A stretch of 64,000 nt of DNA from Mycoavidus cysteinexigens (lineage in GTDB: Bacteria; Pseudomonadota; Gammaproteobacteria; Burkholderiales; Burkholderiaceae), in the NCBI RefSeq assembly GCF_003966915.1, contig NZ_AP018150.1:2046001-2110000 (forward strand). The letters are read 5' to 3'. The stretch's first letter is position 1. Every line of letters begins with the position of its first letter. Positions 19,796-31,329 of the stretch are shown piece by piece. The translations under genes and the position numbers were made by a program. Below the pieces are notes generated by a model, which saw only the letters and a program-made list of their open reading frames with translations, was not told where the DNA came from and made no database searches.

Positions 19796-21019
19796 ATGAC
19801 CGCCGGAAAACTCCTTACAGATCAAACGCGTTTTTTTATGCAAGGGCTTAAGAAGTTGTACGGTATGCGGCAGCGGCGCATCTTATTGCTCACCCTTTTC
19901 GCGCTCACGCTCGCGCTACTCATCTGGTGCGGATGGCTCTATTTAGCTCACGCCAATGCACCCGCTAAAGGACATAGCAGCTCACGCCTAGACAGCGCTC
20001 AAGTACAAACCGTACGGGTGGCGCACGTCACGCGCGGCGCAATGCCAATTGAACTCAATGCGCTAGGCACCGTCACTCCGCTCGCCAGCTTCACCGCAAA
20101 AACGCAAGTCGCAGGCAGGTTGATGAAAGTCTCTTTCAAAGAAGGGCAATTTGTGCAAAAAGGCAATTTGCTCGCGCAAATTGACCCTCGGCCGCATCAA
20201 ATTAATTTGCAAAATGCGCAAGGCGTGCTTGCCAAAGATCAGGCTTTACTCAAACAAGCGCAAGCAGACCTTAAACGCTACCAAATTTTGTTGAAACAGG
20301 ATTCAATCTCCGCCAAGCAAGTCGCAGACCAAGCCTCTCTCGTCGAACAGTATCGGGGTATCGTGCAAGCGGATCGGGCTCAGGTCGACCAGTACCAACT
20401 GAATCTAACGTATTGCCGCATCACCTCCCCGATTAACGGCCGCGTTGGCTTACGGCAAGTTGATGTGGGTAATTATGTACAACCGAGCGATGCCAACGGC
20501 ATCGTCGTGATTACTCAAATGCAGCCGACTAGCGTTATTTTTAGCTTGCCGGAGGACACGCTACCCACCGTCCTCAAACGTTTGCGCTCCACGCAAAAGC
20601 TACCGGTTTCTGCTTATGATCGCAACCGCAGCACAGTACTTGAAACGGGTTATCTGAAAACCATCGATAATCAGATTGATCCAGCGACCGGCACGGTAAA
20701 ATTGCGGGCACATTTCGCGAATCAGAATGATATGCTCTACCCAAACCAGTTCGTTAATATTAATCTACTGGTTGATACACTAGATGGCGTAACTATTGTA
20801 CCTAGCTCAGCCATTCAAAACGGTTCGATCGGTACCTATGCGTATGTCATCAATCCCGATAACACGGTCTCCGTGCGCACCCTTAAAACTGGCCCAGTTA
20901 AAGCCGAGTACACGAGCATCAAAACCGGCTTGACGCCAGGGGAACGGGTCGTGATTGACGGCGCAGACCGCTTGCGCGAAGGCACAAAAATCGCTGTTGC
21001 ACCCTCCCAACCGGCATGA
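19796..21019 (+). CDS. mdtA: RND efflux periplasmic adaptor (MdtA type)
   Basis: This 407-residue membrane fusion protein links an inner-membrane RND pump to an outer-membrane channel. The ATG has a good AAGGAAG Shine-Dalgarno. A membrane anchor (~30-50) is followed by the beta-barrel and lipoyl halves ([34 protein letters not shown]), an alpha-helical hairpin (~120-180), and the [15 protein letters not shown] and [14 protein letters not shown] segments. Two RND pump genes follow, which is the mdtABC arrangement. No outer-membrane factor gene is present, so a TolC-like partner must be encoded elsewhere. Confidence 0.92.
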   Translation: MTAGKLLTDQTRFFMQGLKKLYGMRQRRILLLTLFALTLALLIWCGWLYLAHANAPAKGHSSSRLDSAQVQTVRVAHVTRGAMPIELNALGTVTPLASFTAKTQVAGRLMKVSFKEGQFVQKGNLLAQIDPRPHQINLQNAQGVLAKDQALLKQAQADLKRYQILLKQDSISAKQVADQASLVEQYRGIVQADRAQVDQYQLNLTYCRITSPINGRVGLRQVDVGNYVQPSDANGIVVITQMQPTSVIFSLPEDTLPTVLKRLRSTQKLPVSAYDRNRSTVLETGYLKTIDNQIDPATGTVKLRAHFANQNDMLYPNQFVNINLLVDTLDGVTIVPSSAIQNGSIGTYAYVINPDNTVSVRTLKTGPVKAEYTSIKTGLTPGERVVIDGADRLREGTKIAVAPSQPA

Positions 21020-24000
21020 ATCCCTCACGCATCTTTATTCTCCGGCCAGTTGGCACCACCCTATTAATGGCGGCCATTATGTTGGCTGGTTTGGTCGCGC
21101 TCCGCTTTTTGCCTATTTCCGCTTTGCCCGCCCTGGATTATCCAACCATCCAAGTGCAAACTTTTTATCCAGGCGCCAGCCCTGAGGTGATGACGTCGTC
21201 GATTACCGCCCCGCTTGAGCGCCAATTAGGCCAGATGCCAGGGTTAAAACAGATCGCCTCGGCCAGTTCAGCCGGAGCCGCCATCATTACGTTGCAATTC
21301 AATCTTGATGTGCCGCTTGATAGCGCTGAGCAAGAAGTGCAAGCCGCCATCAATGCCGCCAGCAATTTATTGCCCGCGGATCTTCCCGCCCCTCCCATTT
21401 ATGCCAAAATCAACCCAGCCGATGCGCCCATTTTAACGCTGGCCCTGACCTCAGCCACGCTGCCATTAACCCAGGTGCAAAACCTCGCCCACACCCAGTT
21501 GGCGCAAAAAATATCGCAAGTTTCAGGCGTTGGGCTAGTGACTCTGAGCGGTGGACATAGGCCGGCGGTGCGGATTCGCGCCAATCCACGCGCCCTGGCC
21601 GCTTACGGTCTAACCCTTGATCAGTTACGCATTACTTTGGGCACGCTCAATGTTAATTTGCCCAAAGGCAGCTTTGATGGCCCCTCGCGCGCCTACACAA
21701 TCAACGCCAATGACCAATTGCAAAACGCCAACGAGTACGCCAACGCGCTAATCGCATATAAGAATGGCCGGCCGATTAAATTGGCCGACGTGGCGACCGT
21801 GATTGAAGGCGCGGAAAACGATAAGCTCGGCGCTTGGATGAATACAACGCCTGCCGTGATTTTGAACGTACAACGCCAACCTGGCGCAAATGTTATCCAA
21901 ACCACGGATAATATTAAGGACTTGCTGCCACAATTAAAACAGGCACTGCCCGCGGCCTTGCAAGTCACAGTGCTGACCGACCGCACTACGACCATTCGCG
22001 CTTCAGTGCATGATGTTCAATTTGAGCTCGTGTTGGCAATCGCGCTCGTGGTGCTGGTTATGTTTGTATTTTTGGCCAATTTCTATGCGACTTTAATCCC
22101 GAGTTTATCTGTTCCTTTATCGCTTATCGGCACGCTCGCGATCATGTACTTGTGGGGCTTCTCGCTCAATAACTTGTCTTTGATGGCGCTCACGATTGCG
22201 ACCGGCTTTGTAGTGGATGACGCGATTGTGATGATCGAAAATATCGCGCGTTTCATTGAAGAAGGCGAGAGTCCGCTGCAAGCCGCGTTAAAAGGCTCAA
22301 AGCAAATTGCCTTTACGATTATTTCTCTCACGATCTCACTGCTTGCCGTGCTAATTCCACTGCTTTTTATGGGAGATGTGGTAGGCCGGCTGTTTCATGA
22401 ATTTGCGCTGACTTTGGCGATTGCTATTTTAATTTCAGCGTTAGTATCGCTCACATTAGTGCCAATGATGTGTGCCTACCTGCTGCCCGGCGCAGCATCT
22501 GAGTCTACTCACGCCCAACGCAAACCTGCCATTACCGTCAAAACCCAGGCTTTTTTCAAGGCAACGATTAATTACTATGGACGCACGCTGACTTGGGTAT
22601 TGGCCCATCAAACGCTGACATTATTCCTCGCGCTAGGCACTTTACTCTGTACTGTGCTCTTGTATTTATTCATTCCCAAAGGATTTTTTCCGGTGCAAGA
22701 CACCGGCATCATTCAAGGCATTTCACAGGCATCTCAAACCACTTCGTACGCCGCTATGGCGCAGCGCCAGCAGGCGCTGGCTACTGAAATTTTGCAAGAT
22801 CCCGATGTGCTTAGCTTGTCCTCGTTCATTGGCATTGATGGAACCAATATTGCATCGAATAGCGGACGTTTTCTGATTAATCTGCGCCCACACAAGCAAC
22901 GCTCAGCTCATGCCAGCGAAATTATTCGACGCCTCCAGCCACGCGTGGACGCGCTTGCCGGCGTGTCACTTTATATGCAGCCGGTACAGGATTTGGCGAT
23001 TGATGCAACAGTTAGCCCGACGCAATATCAGTTTACTTTACAAAACACCCAACTCGATGAATTTGAGGTCTGGCTGCCTAAGTTAATAACGCGCTTAAAA
23101 CAATCTAAAGCGCTCGCTGATGTAGCCACCGACTTGCAAAACAATGGCTTATCCATTTACGTAAAAATTGACCGCGATCAGGCAGCACGCTTTGGCATCA
23201 CGCCGGCAATCGTAGACAACGCACTCTATACGGCTTTTGGCCAACGTATCATTTCAACTATTTTTACCCAGTCAAACCAGTATCGGGTCATCTTGGAGGC
23301 TGATCCAGCCTGGCAACAAGGGATGGGAGCACTGGCTACGCTTGGCTCGATCTATTTGCCATCGGCAACTTCCAGCAATGGCCAAGTTCCACTCACCGCA
23401 ATTGCTAGCCTCAGCGAACAACGCGCGCCGCTCGTTATAAACCACCTGAGCCAATTTCCAGCCGCCACCGTCTCTTTCAACTTAGCACCCAGCGCCTCAC
23501 TCAGCACAGCGGTCCGAGAAATTGAAAAAGCCTGCGCCGAGATTGGGCTGCCCAACTCATTTACGCTACGTTTTCAGGGCGCGGCACTGGCCTTCAAAGC
23601 CTCGCTCACTAACCAATTGTTTCTGATTCTGGCGGCGATTGTCACCATGTATATCGTGCTTGGGGTGTTATACGAAAGTTTTATTCACCCCGTCACGATC
23701 TTATCCACGCTCCCCTCAGCCGGCGCTGGCGCCTTATTCGCTCTAATCATCAGTGGCCACGATCTCGATGTGATCGCTGTCATCGGCATTGTGCTATTAA
23801 TTGGCATCGTCAAAAAAAACGCCATTATGATGATCGATTTCGCCCTCGAGGCACAGCGCAAGCAAAAGCAAACGCCGCGCGACGCGATCTATCAAGCATG
23901 CTTATTACGCTTTCGGCCCATTTTAATGACCACTCTCGCGGCACTCTTTGGCGCGATACCGTTGATGTTTAGCTCAGGCGTCGGCGCCGAACTACGCCGG

Positions 24001-24123
24001 CCGCTGGGGATTGCGATTGTGGGTGGATTGATTGTGAGCCAGGTCTTAACATTATTTACAACGCCGGTTATTTACCTCGCTTTCGACCGTTTAGCAGCAC
24101 GCTTTAAAAAAGCTCAATCTTAA
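21016..24123 (+). CDS. mdtB: RND multidrug transporter subunit (MdtB type)
   Basis: A 1035-residue HAE1-family RND pump, close to E. coli MdtB (1040). Twelve membrane helices and two large periplasmic loops are evident; helix 4 carries the proton-relay pair in [14 protein letters not shown], and the N-terminus [15 protein letters not shown] is typical. In E. coli MdtB works with MdtC as a mixed trimer, exporting bile salts, novobiocin and other compounds by proton antiport. Its ATG overlaps the mdtA stop by 4 nt. Substrates here are unknown. Confidence 0.93.
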   Translation: MNPSRIFILRPVGTTLLMAAIMLAGLVALRFLPISALPALDYPTIQVQTFYPGASPEVMTSSITAPLERQLGQMPGLKQIASASSAGAAIITLQFNLDVPLDSAEQEVQAAINAASNLLPADLPAPPIYAKINPADAPILTLALTSATLPLTQVQNLAHTQLAQKISQVSGVGLVTLSGGHRPAVRIRANPRALAAYGLTLDQLRITLGTLNVNLPKGSFDGPSRAYTINANDQLQNANEYANALIAYKNGRPIKLADVATVIEGAENDKLGAWMNTTPAVILNVQRQPGANVIQTTDNIKDLLPQLKQALPAALQVTVLTDRTTTIRASVHDVQFELVLAIALVVLVMFVFLANFYATLIPSLSVPLSLIGTLAIMYLWGFSLNNLSLMALTIATGFVVDDAIVMIENIARFIEEGESPLQAALKGSKQIAFTIISLTISLLAVLIPLLFMGDVVGRLFHEFALTLAIAILISALVSLTLVPMMCAYLLPGAASESTHAQRKPAITVKTQAFFKATINYYGRTLTWVLAHQTLTLFLALGTLLCTVLLYLFIPKGFFPVQDTGIIQGISQASQTTSYAAMAQRQQALATEILQDPDVLSLSSFIGIDGTNIASNSGRFLINLRPHKQRSAHASEIIRRLQPRVDALAGVSLYMQPVQDLAIDATVSPTQYQFTLQNTQLDEFEVWLPKLITRLKQSKALADVATDLQNNGLSIYVKIDRDQAARFGITPAIVDNALYTAFGQRIISTIFTQSNQYRVILEADPAWQQGMGALATLGSIYLPSATSSNGQVPLTAIASLSEQRAPLVINHLSQFPAATVSFNLAPSASLSTAVREIEKACAEIGLPNSFTLRFQGAALAFKASLTNQLFLILAAIVTMYIVLGVLYESFIHPVTILSTLPSAGAGALFALIISGHDLDVIAVIGIVLLIGIVKKNAIMMIDFALEAQRKQKQTPRDAIYQACLLRFRPILMTTLAALFGAIPLMFSSGVGAELRRPLGIAIVGGLIVSQVLTLFTTPVIYLAFDRLAARFKKAQS

Positions 24124-24130
24124 ACCCGGT

Positions 24131-27100
24131 ATGAATTTATCGCGTCCGTTTATTGCTCGCCCAATTGCCACGACGCTGCTGTCAGCCGGCATCGTCCTGG
24201 GCGGTATTTTTGCTTTTTTTAAACTACCAGTATCGCCGCTGCCACAAGTTGATTTTCCAACGATTTCGGTAGAAGCCAGTTTGCCGGGAGCCAGCCCTGA
24301 AGTTGTCGCCACCAGTGTGACCAGTCCGCTTGAACGGCGCTTGGGGCAAATCAATGGCGTAACCGAAATGAGCTCGGTCAGCTCAAGCGGCGCAGCGCAA
24401 ATTATTTTACAGTTTGAACTTAAACGCAATATCGATAGCGCCGCGCGCGATGTGCAAGCGGCCATTAATGCAGCGCGCGCCGATCTGCCTAGCCATCTAA
24501 AACGAAATCCTAGCTATAACAAAGTCAACCCAGCCGACACGCCCGTCTTAATCCTCGCGCTCACCTCGCCAACGCTAACCCGTAGCCAACTTTACGACTC
24601 CGCCGCGACTGTCCTGCAACAAGCGTTGTCGCAAATCCCTGGCATTGGTGAAGTCGCTGTGAGTGGCTCTGCCAACCCTGCGGTGCGGGTTGAGCTTAAC
24701 CCACATGCGTTATTCAAATACGGCATTGGCCTGGAGACGGTACGCACAGCGCTCTCAGCAGCCAATCAAAACCTGCCTAAGGGCGCACTAGAGTATGGCG
24801 CGCAACGCTATCAACTCTATACAAACGACCAAGCGACCCAAGCCAGCCAATATCGCAACCTCATAATTGCGTACCGCAACGGCGCAGCAGTCCGCTTAGC
24901 CGACATTGGCCAGGTAAGCAACGCCACGGAAAATGTGCGCACACTCGGTTTACTCAATAATGAACCCGCGGTGTTGGTGATTTTATATCGGCAGCCCGGC
25001 GCCAATGTCATCGACACGGTTGACCGGGTCAAGGCAATATTGCCTAAGCTACAGGCCGCACTACCCGCTGCCGTCAACATTACACCGATTGCTGACCGTA
25101 CGAAAACCATTCGCGCGTCCTTAAAAGACGCCGGATATACGCTTGCAATTGCAGTTGGCCTGGTCATTTTTGTGGTCTTCGCCTTTTTGCGCAATGCACG
25201 GGCAACGCTGATTCCGTGTCTCGCTGTGCCGATTTCAATCATCGGCACTTTTAGCGCAATGTACCTCTTGGGCTATAGCCTCGACAATCTCTCATTAATG
25301 GCATTAACGATTGCGGCAGGCTTTGTCGTGGATGATGCAATCGTAGTACTGGAGAATATTTCACGCCATATTGAGGCCGGAAAATCGCCATTGCGCGCGG
25401 CGCTGGCCGGGGCGCGCGAAGTCAGCTTTACGGTATTGTCTATTTCAATTTCGCTGGTTGCCGTTTTTCTTCCTATTTTGTTAATGGATGGCATTGTTGG
25501 GCGAATTTTTCGAGAATTTGCGCTCACGCTCTCGCTGACGATTGGCATGTCACTCTTTGTATCGCTCACGCTCACGCCCATGCTGTGTTCGCGCTTCTTG
25601 CGCGCGCGCCCCAAAGAACCCGTAGCTCAATCCATGCTACAAAAACGCATGCAAGGTTTTCTCGACGCTTTGCCGCGCAGCTACCGGCGTTCCCTCAACT
25701 GGTCGCTAGAGCACCCTAAACTCATTGGGGTGGTCTTGCTGACCACGATTGCACTCAATATCTATCTATATATCACGATTCCCAAAGGCTTTTTTCCACA
25801 ACAAGACACTGGACTCTTAGTTGGCAGCATTCGGGCCGACCAAAATATTTCATTCCAGCTCATGAAAACAAAGCTCGCGCAATCCATGGAAATTATCAAA
25901 GCCGATCCTGCGGTCGAGACCATCGCCGGCTTTATCGGTGCAAGACGCGCCAATTCAAGTTTCATGAGCATTTCATTAAAGCCCCGGGCTGAGCGCCAAT
26001 TGACGGCGGCGCAAGTGATCGAACGGCTCCGTCCCAAACTCAATGCGGTGCCAGGCAGCCAACTTTTTCTAGCTGCCTCGCAAGATATTCGGATCGGCGG
26101 CAGACAAAGCAATGCGCAATATCAATTCACTTTACTGGGAGAATCCTCGGCCGAACTTTATCGTTGGGGACAAAAACTAACCGAAGCCCTACAGCGCAAA
26201 AGCGAACTGATTGACGTCAATAATGACCTACAACAAAAAGGCTTAGAAAATAAAATCATAATTGATTATGCTAGCGCTGCACGCTTTGGCATTACGCCAG
26301 CGCAGATTGGCAATACTCTATACGATGCCTTTGGCCAACGGCAAGTCTCAACCATTTATAATGCCCTCAACCAATACCATGTAGTAATGGAGCTGGCGCC
26401 GCGCTATACACAGCACCCTGAGGCGCTTAAAGATATTTATTTCAACGCGACCAACCATAGCGCAGCGCAAACCATGGTACCACTCTCAGCATTTGCGCAT
26501 TACGAACCCGGCCACACGCCGCTGGCCGTATTTCACCAAGGTTTATTTGCTGCGGTCACGCTTTCGTTTAATTTACCTGCAGATAAATCACTGTCAGATG
26601 CAGCGATCGTAATTAACCATACAATGAACGAAATCGGCATGCCAGCGAGCATCCATGGCAGCTTTGAAGGCACAGCAAAAGTTTTCCAAAAGTCGTTAGC
26701 AAACCAACCGCTGCTAATTCTCGCAGCGCTCGCGGCGGTTTACATTGTGCTGGGTATTTTGTATGAAAGCACGATCCATCCGCTCACCATTCTTTCAACC
26801 TTACCTTCAGCCGGTGTAGGCGCTTTGCTTGCGCTGCTTTTATTTCGTACCGAATTTAGTCTAATCGCCCTGATTGCGGTGACGCTTCTGATTGGTATTG
26901 TGATGAAGAACGCCATCATCATGGTGGATTTTGCGCTTGCCGCCACCCGCCGCGGCAGTCGTCCGCGCGAGGCTATTTTTAATGCGTGCCTATTACGCTT
27001 TCGGCCGATTATGATGACCACTTGCGCAGCCATGCTTGGCGCGCTGCCGCTGGTGCTAGGTCAAGGCGAAGGCTCTGAATTGCGCCGCCCACTCGGTATT

Positions 27101-27220
27101 TCGATTGTAGGCGGCCTCTTTGTCAGCCAGATCTTGACGCTGTATACGACGCCGGTGGTGTATTTATATCTGGATCGATTACGCGAGTGGGTAGCAAGAC
27201 GGCGCAGAGTCCAACATTAA
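24131..27220 (+). CDS. mdtC: RND multidrug transporter subunit (MdtC type)
   Basis: A 1029-residue RND pump, the second of the pair, starting 7 nt after mdtB. Signatures are the N-terminal [15 protein letters not shown], the helix-4 proton-relay motif [17 protein letters not shown] and the C-terminal [18 protein letters not shown]. It resembles mdtB throughout, a typical tandem duplication of this operon. The gene ends intact just before the mobile-element region; no outer-membrane factor follows. Confidence 0.93.
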   Translation: MNLSRPFIARPIATTLLSAGIVLGGIFAFFKLPVSPLPQVDFPTISVEASLPGASPEVVATSVTSPLERRLGQINGVTEMSSVSSSGAAQIILQFELKRNIDSAARDVQAAINAARADLPSHLKRNPSYNKVNPADTPVLILALTSPTLTRSQLYDSAATVLQQALSQIPGIGEVAVSGSANPAVRVELNPHALFKYGIGLETVRTALSAANQNLPKGALEYGAQRYQLYTNDQATQASQYRNLIIAYRNGAAVRLADIGQVSNATENVRTLGLLNNEPAVLVILYRQPGANVIDTVDRVKAILPKLQAALPAAVNITPIADRTKTIRASLKDAGYTLAIAVGLVIFVVFAFLRNARATLIPCLAVPISIIGTFSAMYLLGYSLDNLSLMALTIAAGFVVDDAIVVLENISRHIEAGKSPLRAALAGAREVSFTVLSISISLVAVFLPILLMDGIVGRIFREFALTLSLTIGMSLFVSLTLTPMLCSRFLRARPKEPVAQSMLQKRMQGFLDALPRSYRRSLNWSLEHPKLIGVVLLTTIALNIYLYITIPKGFFPQQDTGLLVGSIRADQNISFQLMKTKLAQSMEIIKADPAVETIAGFIGARRANSSFMSISLKPRAERQLTAAQVIERLRPKLNAVPGSQLFLAASQDIRIGGRQSNAQYQFTLLGESSAELYRWGQKLTEALQRKSELIDVNNDLQQKGLENKIIIDYASAARFGITPAQIGNTLYDAFGQRQVSTIYNALNQYHVVMELAPRYTQHPEALKDIYFNATNHSAAQTMVPLSAFAHYEPGHTPLAVFHQGLFAAVTLSFNLPADKSLSDAAIVINHTMNEIGMPASIHGSFEGTAKVFQKSLANQPLLILAALAAVYIVLGILYESTIHPLTILSTLPSAGVGALLALLLFRTEFSLIALIAVTLLIGIVMKNAIIMVDFALAATRRGSRPREAIFNACLLRFRPIMMTTCAAMLGALPLVLGQGEGSELRRPLGISIVGGLFVSQILTLYTTPVVYLYLDRLREWVARRRRVQH

Positions 27221-27370
27221 GCTTCACACAAGCGAGACTTTCTGGTTGGGGCTGCAACTCTGGAAAGGGTAATCCCCCCACTCTAAAAATTAGCTCTTTC
27301 AGCTTAGCTTTCTACTTTTAAAATCCCTTAAAAATGGGGGGGGGTTACCACCAAATGGAACTGAATTATT

Positions 27371-27397
27371 AATACTATTTCAATTGGAAATAGTATT
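27371..27397. repeat. Perfect 11-bp inverted repeat after hsdM remnant
   Basis: AATACTATTTC and GAAATAGTATT face each other across a 5-nt loop. The hairpin lies 5 nt beyond the stop of the hsdM remnant and could be an old terminator or stability element; no T-tract follows on either strand. Confidence 0.4.
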
Positions 27398-27402
27398 ACG
27401 AC

Positions 27403-27582
27403 TCACGGCAATAGTGGCAACCCCAGCTCCTTAAGAAACTCGTTGTGCTTGTCTCGTGCCTTCGTGATTGCCTTTTCAATATCCCCCAATTGCTGGTGAA
27501 CCTCTTTCAAATCTATTTTTTCCTCTGCTTGCGTCGTGCTGATGTAGCGCGAGACGTTGAGATTGAAACCTTCTTTTGATGT
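27403..27582 (-). pseudogene. hsdM: 3' remnant of type I restriction methyltransferase hsdM
   Basis: About 59 codons remain: the C-terminal segment beginning TSKEGFNLNVSRYIST and ending HNEFLKELGLPLLP, which is diagnostic for the end of HsdM, the N6-adenine methyltransferase of type I restriction systems. Upstream the frame passes straight into IS3-family sequence, so the methyltransferase core (including NPPY) is gone. No hsdS or hsdR is visible. The fragment shows that a type I restriction locus once stood here and was cut by IS activity. Confidence 0.8.
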
Positions 27583-27619
27583 TGCCCCCTTCTCACGGAC
27601 AGTAAAGGGTTTCCATAAA

Positions 27620-28585
27620 TCAATTGGAAACAGAGATGAAATTGTTTTGTAAGTCGGCATGAATACTAGGTAAAACAGAATCCATTGTGCCCAGTATCAG
27701 ACCCTCTGACTCGTATAGAGAGTCATCAGGCTGAATGTCGTTTTTTTGCAAATGTTTCCTTTCAAAATGAATCGGTGAAACGTAATCAAGAGAGGAATGC
27801 CTACGTTTAGGGTTATACCAAGCCTCAATCCACGTAAATACAGCTAAGCGAGCGTCAGACTTACTTTTAAAGCTACGCCGATCCAGCAATTCGCACTCAA
27901 GACTGGCAAAGAAGCTCTCTGCCATCGCATTGTCGTAGGCATCACCAACGCTGCCCATAGACAGTTTCACGCCCGCTGCCTTGCAGCGATTGCTAAAGGC
28001 AAAACTGGTGTATTGACAGCCCTGGTCGCTATGATGAATCACATTCTCAGGCTGACGTTGTTCAAGTGCCATATTCAAAGCGTCGAGCATCAGCTCTGTA
28101 ACGAGAGACTCGCCAATGGCCCAGCCCACGACACGTCGACTCCACACATCCAAGACAATGGCCAGATAGATAAAGCCAGCTCCAGTCGGCACAAACGTAG
28201 CATCCGCCACCCATAGCTGATTCGGCTCATCAGCAACAAATTGACGCTTCACCAGATCAGGTGCGGGCGGCTGCCGTAAGTCACGCCGAGTGGTCACTTG
28301 ATAGCGACGACGGCACACGCCACGTAGGCCCTGAAGGCGCATCAGCCTTGCTACTCGGCGACGGCTAACGGCCCAGCCTTGCTCCATCAGCTCAGCTCGA
28401 ATACGGGGCATTCCATACGTCGCATCTGACTCAGCATGAATGATGCGAATCTCTTCTATCAGCTGCGTATTTTCTTGTTGACGAGCACTCGGTTTACGCT
28501 GACTCCAAGCGTAATACGCACTACGCGAAACTTTTAACACTCGGCACAGCACCTGCACGGGGAATTCGGCCTGATTCGCCATCAT
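27620..28585 (-). CDS. IS3-family transposase OrfB (element A)
   Basis: This 321-residue reading frame is the catalytic half of an IS3-family transposase. It has an HTH_21 region (YGMPRIRAELMEQGW) and an rve integrase core with the DDE triad: Asp in WVADATFV, Asp in IHHSDQGCQYTS and Glu in DNAMAESFFASLE. The ATG overlaps the orfA end by 4 nt; the usual product is an OrfAB fusion made by -1 frameshifting, and an AAAAG run lies just upstream. The frame continues beyond the usual ERK... end into the terminal repeat region, stopping 37 nt before the element's end. It appears intact. Confidence 0.92.
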   Translation of the reverse strand: MMANQAEFPVQVLCRVLKVSRSAYYAWSQRKPSARQQENTQLIEEIRIIHAESDATYGMPRIRAELMEQGWAVSRRRVARLMRLQGLRGVCRRRYQVTTRRDLRQPPAPDLVKRQFVADEPNQLWVADATFVPTGAGFIYLAIVLDVWSRRVVGWAIGESLVTELMLDALNMALEQRQPENVIHHSDQGCQYTSFAFSNRCKAAGVKLSMGSVGDAYDNAMAESFFASLECELLDRRSFKSKSDARLAVFTWIEAWYNPKRRHSSLDYVSPIHFERKHLQKNDIQPDDSLYESEGLILGTMDSVLPSIHADLQNNFISVSN

Positions 28586-28905
28586 GAGCTCGAAGAGGGG
28601 GTAGATATCTTCTCGCCTTTTGCGGCAAACCAGGCCGTAGCCTTTGCCAAGATATCGCGCTCCATTTGAAGCTGTCGTACTTGACGCCGTAAGCGACTGA
28701 GCTCTTCTCCCTCTGCCGTAGTTAGGCCCACCTTGATCGATGATTTAGGGGCTTGAGCTATTGAGGCTTGGGCGACCCAACTCAAGATTGTTTTAGTGCA
28801 GCATCCGAACTCTTTAGATAGCTCTTTAGCGCTCTTACCTGCTTGCACAAGCTCTACGATTTGTTGACGAAAGGCCGATGGATATGGCGCTTTGCTTTTA
28901 CGCAT
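28582..28905 (-). CDS. IS3-family transposase OrfA (element A)
   Basis: The 107-residue DNA-binding half of the IS3-family transposase. A helix-turn-helix (residues ~10-45, FRQQIVELVQAGKSAKELSKEF) is followed by a leucine-zipper-like helix (EELSRLRRQVRQLQMERDIL, ~68-87), the standard OrfA layout. The start has an AAGGAG Shine-Dalgarno. It precedes orfB in the same element. Confidence 0.92.
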   Translation of the reverse strand: MRKSKAPYPSAFRQQIVELVQAGKSAKELSKEFGCCTKTILSWVAQASIAQAPKSSIKVGLTTAEGEELSRLRRQVRQLQMERDILAKATAWFAAKGEKISTPSSSS

Positions 28906-28984
28906 TACAGACTCCTTTTTGATAGTTTAAGGGTGTCCGTGAAATGAACTGACCCCAGAAAGTTGGAAACCGATCTAAACTTTT

Positions 28985-29521
28985 TTGGGTTTTTTCATGG
29001 ATAAATACAGCGATCAACTTAAGCTAAAAGTCGTGAAGGCTTATCTGGCAGGTAAGGCTGGAGCCATTGCTCTGGGGAAGCGGTATGATGTTGAGCCTTC
29101 GCTATTGCGTAGATGGGCAGCAGCTTACCAAATACACGGTCTGTCAGGCCTCAAAAGGAAATACAGACGATACGGTGCGGATTTCAAGCTTACAGCCCTC
29201 CAGCACATGTGGGATAACCATCTATCGTATCGCGAAACGGCAGCGTACTTTGATATTCGTAAGACAAGTGCTCTAGGGGAGTGGGAGCGCCTGTATCATA
29301 TCGGAGGTATAGAAGCCCTATCTCCTGGCAAAAGAGGAAAATCTAAGAAAATGCGAGGCACCTCAAGTATTGCAATCAAGTCTGGAAATGACGAGACGCG
29401 CACTCGAGAGCAGTTGCTCGAAGAATTAAATTATTTACGCATGGAGAATGCATATCTAAAAAAGCTAGAAGCCTTGATTCAAGCGAGCAAAAAATCAGCA
29501 CAAAGCAAAAAACACAAATAG
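28985..29521 (+). CDS. IS150-type OrfA (element B)
   Basis: A 178-residue InsJ-like protein with two helix-turn-helix units (~10-45, LKLKVVKAYLAGKAGAIALG; and ~63-110, FKLTALQHMWDNHLSYRETA) and a C-terminal coiled coil (EQLLEELNYLRMENAYLKKL). A downstream ATG four codons in (MDKYSDQLK) is equally likely as start. Two A6 runs near the end (A6C in the second) are plausible -1 frameshift sites joining it to orfB. Confidence 0.9.
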   Translation: MGFFMDKYSDQLKLKVVKAYLAGKAGAIALGKRYDVEPSLLRRWAAAYQIHGLSGLKRKYRRYGADFKLTALQHMWDNHLSYRETAAYFDIRKTSALGEWERLYHIGGIEALSPGKRGKSKKMRGTSSIAIKSGNDETRTREQLLEELNYLRMENAYLKKLEALIQASKKSAQSKKHK

Positions 29522-30363
29522 TGCTTGAATTAAGGCAACAGTATCCGATAATGGGCTTGCTTAAAGTGGCCGGTTTGGCGCGTAGTACCTTTTACTACCA
29601 ACTGAATGGATTGCAAAAAATCGATAAATACGCAACGCTCAAAGCGAAGATTAAAACTATTTTTACCTATCACAAGGGGCGATATGGCTATCGTCGAATT
29701 ACAAGCGTTCTTCGGCAGGAAAGCTTTCTCGTTAACCATAAGACAGTTCAGCGTTTGATGGGACAATTACAGTTAAAATCGCTTGTGCGGCCCAAAAAAT
29801 ATCGGTCCTACAAAGGCTCGATAGAAGGCATTGCACCCAATTTCTTGCAACAGCAATTTAGTGCCCAGCGACCTAACCAGAAGTGGGTGACGGATGTCAC
29901 TGAATTCCATGTCTATGGCCAGAAATTATACCTTTCTCCAATTATGGATTTATATAACGGAGAAATCATCTCCTATCAAATCGCCCCACGTCCTACGTTG
30001 GCGATGGTTAGCACTATGTTAAGTAAAGCGTTTACCTGCCTTGGGCCTGATGACAAGCTAATCATGCACTCAGATCAAGGTTGGCAATATCAAATGGCAG
30101 CCTATCGTGAGGAACTTGCGCAAAAAGGCATTACACAAAGTATGTCACGTAAAGGCAACTGCCTCGATAACGCGGCCATGGAGAGCTTCTTCGCTACAAT
30201 AAAATCTGAGTTCTTTTATCTGAATAAATTTTGTAATATTGACGAATTACAAGTAGGTTTAAGTGATTACATTCATTACTATAACCATGAGCGTATTAAA
30301 CTCAGATTGGATGGGCTGAGCCCTGTTCAATATCGACTACGGTCACAGCCTTTTTATTCTTAA
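29521..30363 (+). CDS. IS150-type OrfB transposase (element B)
   Basis: The 280-residue catalytic part, InsK-like. It shows YGYRRITSVLR (HTH_21) and the integrase core with DDE residues in WVTDVTEF, MHSDQGWQYQ and NAAMESFFATIKSE. The GTG at 29521 overlaps the last base of the orfA stop; the active enzyme is probably the frameshifted OrfAB fusion. No lesion is visible. Confidence 0.92.
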   Translation: MLELRQQYPIMGLLKVAGLARSTFYYQLNGLQKIDKYATLKAKIKTIFTYHKGRYGYRRITSVLRQESFLVNHKTVQRLMGQLQLKSLVRPKKYRSYKGSIEGIAPNFLQQQFSAQRPNQKWVTDVTEFHVYGQKLYLSPIMDLYNGEIISYQIAPRPTLAMVSTMLSKAFTCLGPDDKLIMHSDQGWQYQMAAYREELAQKGITQSMSRKGNCLDNAAMESFFATIKSEFFYLNKFCNIDELQVGLSDYIHYYNHERIKLRLDGLSPVQYRLRSQPFYS

Positions 30364-30408
30364 CTAACTTACCGTCCAACTTTCTGGGGTCAGTTCAAAA
30401 AGTGGTCA

Positions 30409-31322
30409 ACATCATCCTAAAGTTAACCTTGTGAGGTACTGTGATGATTTCATCGTCACAGGAGCTTCCAAAGAGTTACTGGAAAACGAAGTGTTACCTG
30501 TGATCAAAGAATTTCTGAGTGAGAGAGGGCTAACTTTATCACCAGAGAAGACTAAGATCACAAATATTGCACAAGGATTCGACTTCTTGGGTCAGAACGT
30601 CCGCAAATACAACGGCAAGTTCTTAATCAAACACATCAAAAAAGAATATTCAAGCGGTTCTGACGAAAATTCGCTCAAGCATTAAAGACAACAAGGCAAT
30701 TAAGCAAGTCAATTTGATTCGCTTACTCAACCCTGTCATCAAAGGATGGGCGAACTATCATCGGCACGTAGCCACCAAGCAAACCTTTGTCAAAGTCGAT
30801 AACGCAATATGGCGTGCGTTGTGGCAATGGTGCTGTCGTAGGCACCCTCAAAAGGGAGGGCGCTGGATCAAGCACCGGTATTTCCATTCCATCGGAACCC
30901 GGACTTGGGTCTTTGCAGCATCAACGGATGAAAAACGTCCAGATGGCACAGTGGTCATGAAAACTTTGAATTTAGCCGCAGATGTGGCAATTCAACGTCA
31001 TGTAAAAATCAAAGCCGAAGCGAATCCTTTCGATCCCGCATGGGAACCCTACTTTGAAAGCCGATATGGCCAGAAAATGAGAGAAAACCTAGCGGGTTAT
31101 AAAAAGCTCCTTCGACTCTGGCTTGACCAGAATCGCCGCTGTTGTATGTGTCACCAACTGCTAACAAAAGCAACAGGGTGGCACATCCATCATATCGTGC
31201 GACGCGTCGATGGAGGAAATGATGCGTCGAGGAACCTTGTGATGGTTCATCCAAACTGCCATATGCAAATTCATAGCCTTGGTTTAAAAGTGACGAAGCC
31301 GGCTCCTGAAACGGGGCTTTGA
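30409..31322 (+). pseudogene. ltrA: 5'-truncated, frameshifted group II intron maturase
   Basis: The frame begins inside the reverse transcriptase right at the IS end with the catalytic RYCDDF (YxDD) motif, so RT domains 0-4 are missing. It reads to about 30640, where an A-run (30638-30644) holds a one-base frameshift; the remainder (30646-31322) encodes the maturase X domain (GWANYHRHVATKQTFVKVDN) and an HNH endonuclease (CCMCHQLL, HIHHIVRRVDGG, HPNCHMQIH). It is therefore a bacterial RT-X-En group II intron ORF that cannot make a working protein. The intron RNA 3' end follows at 31330-31404. Confidence 0.85.
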
Positions 31323-31329
31323 AAGGCTC

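Larger units (their letters stand above)
28945..30397 (+). mobile_element. IS150-type IS3-family element B
   Basis: A 1453-bp element with perfect 22-bp terminal inverted repeats (28945-28966 and 30376-30397, starting TGAACTGACCCC) and a 3-bp AAA target duplication (28942-28944 and 30398-30400). It carries orfA and orfB on the plus strand, both open, and interrupts the terminal repeat of element A. The intact ends, intact frames and clean duplication mark it as the younger insertion. Confidence 0.93.
27583..30408 (-). mobile_element. IS3-family element A, interrupted by element B
   Basis: The ends match as inverted repeats: TGCCCCCTTCTCACGGACA at 27583-27601, and TGACCACTTTTCACGGACA on the other strand once element B (28945-30397, plus one copy of its AAA duplication) is removed. 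That is 16 of 19 positions. Without B the element is about 1.37 kb and encodes orfA and orfB on the minus strand. B sits 8-11 bp from A's outer end, inside its terminal repeat. The bases flanking A (TGT at 27580-27582, ACA at 30409-30411) are not a direct repeat, and its two sides are unrelated genes, so a deletion or IS-to-IS recombination probably joined them. Confidence 0.75.

Noticed and set aside
28934..28942. Right end of IS element A placed at 28942
   Set aside because: Only 9 bp would match; joining the sequence across element B extends the terminal repeat to 16 of 19 bases ending at 30408.
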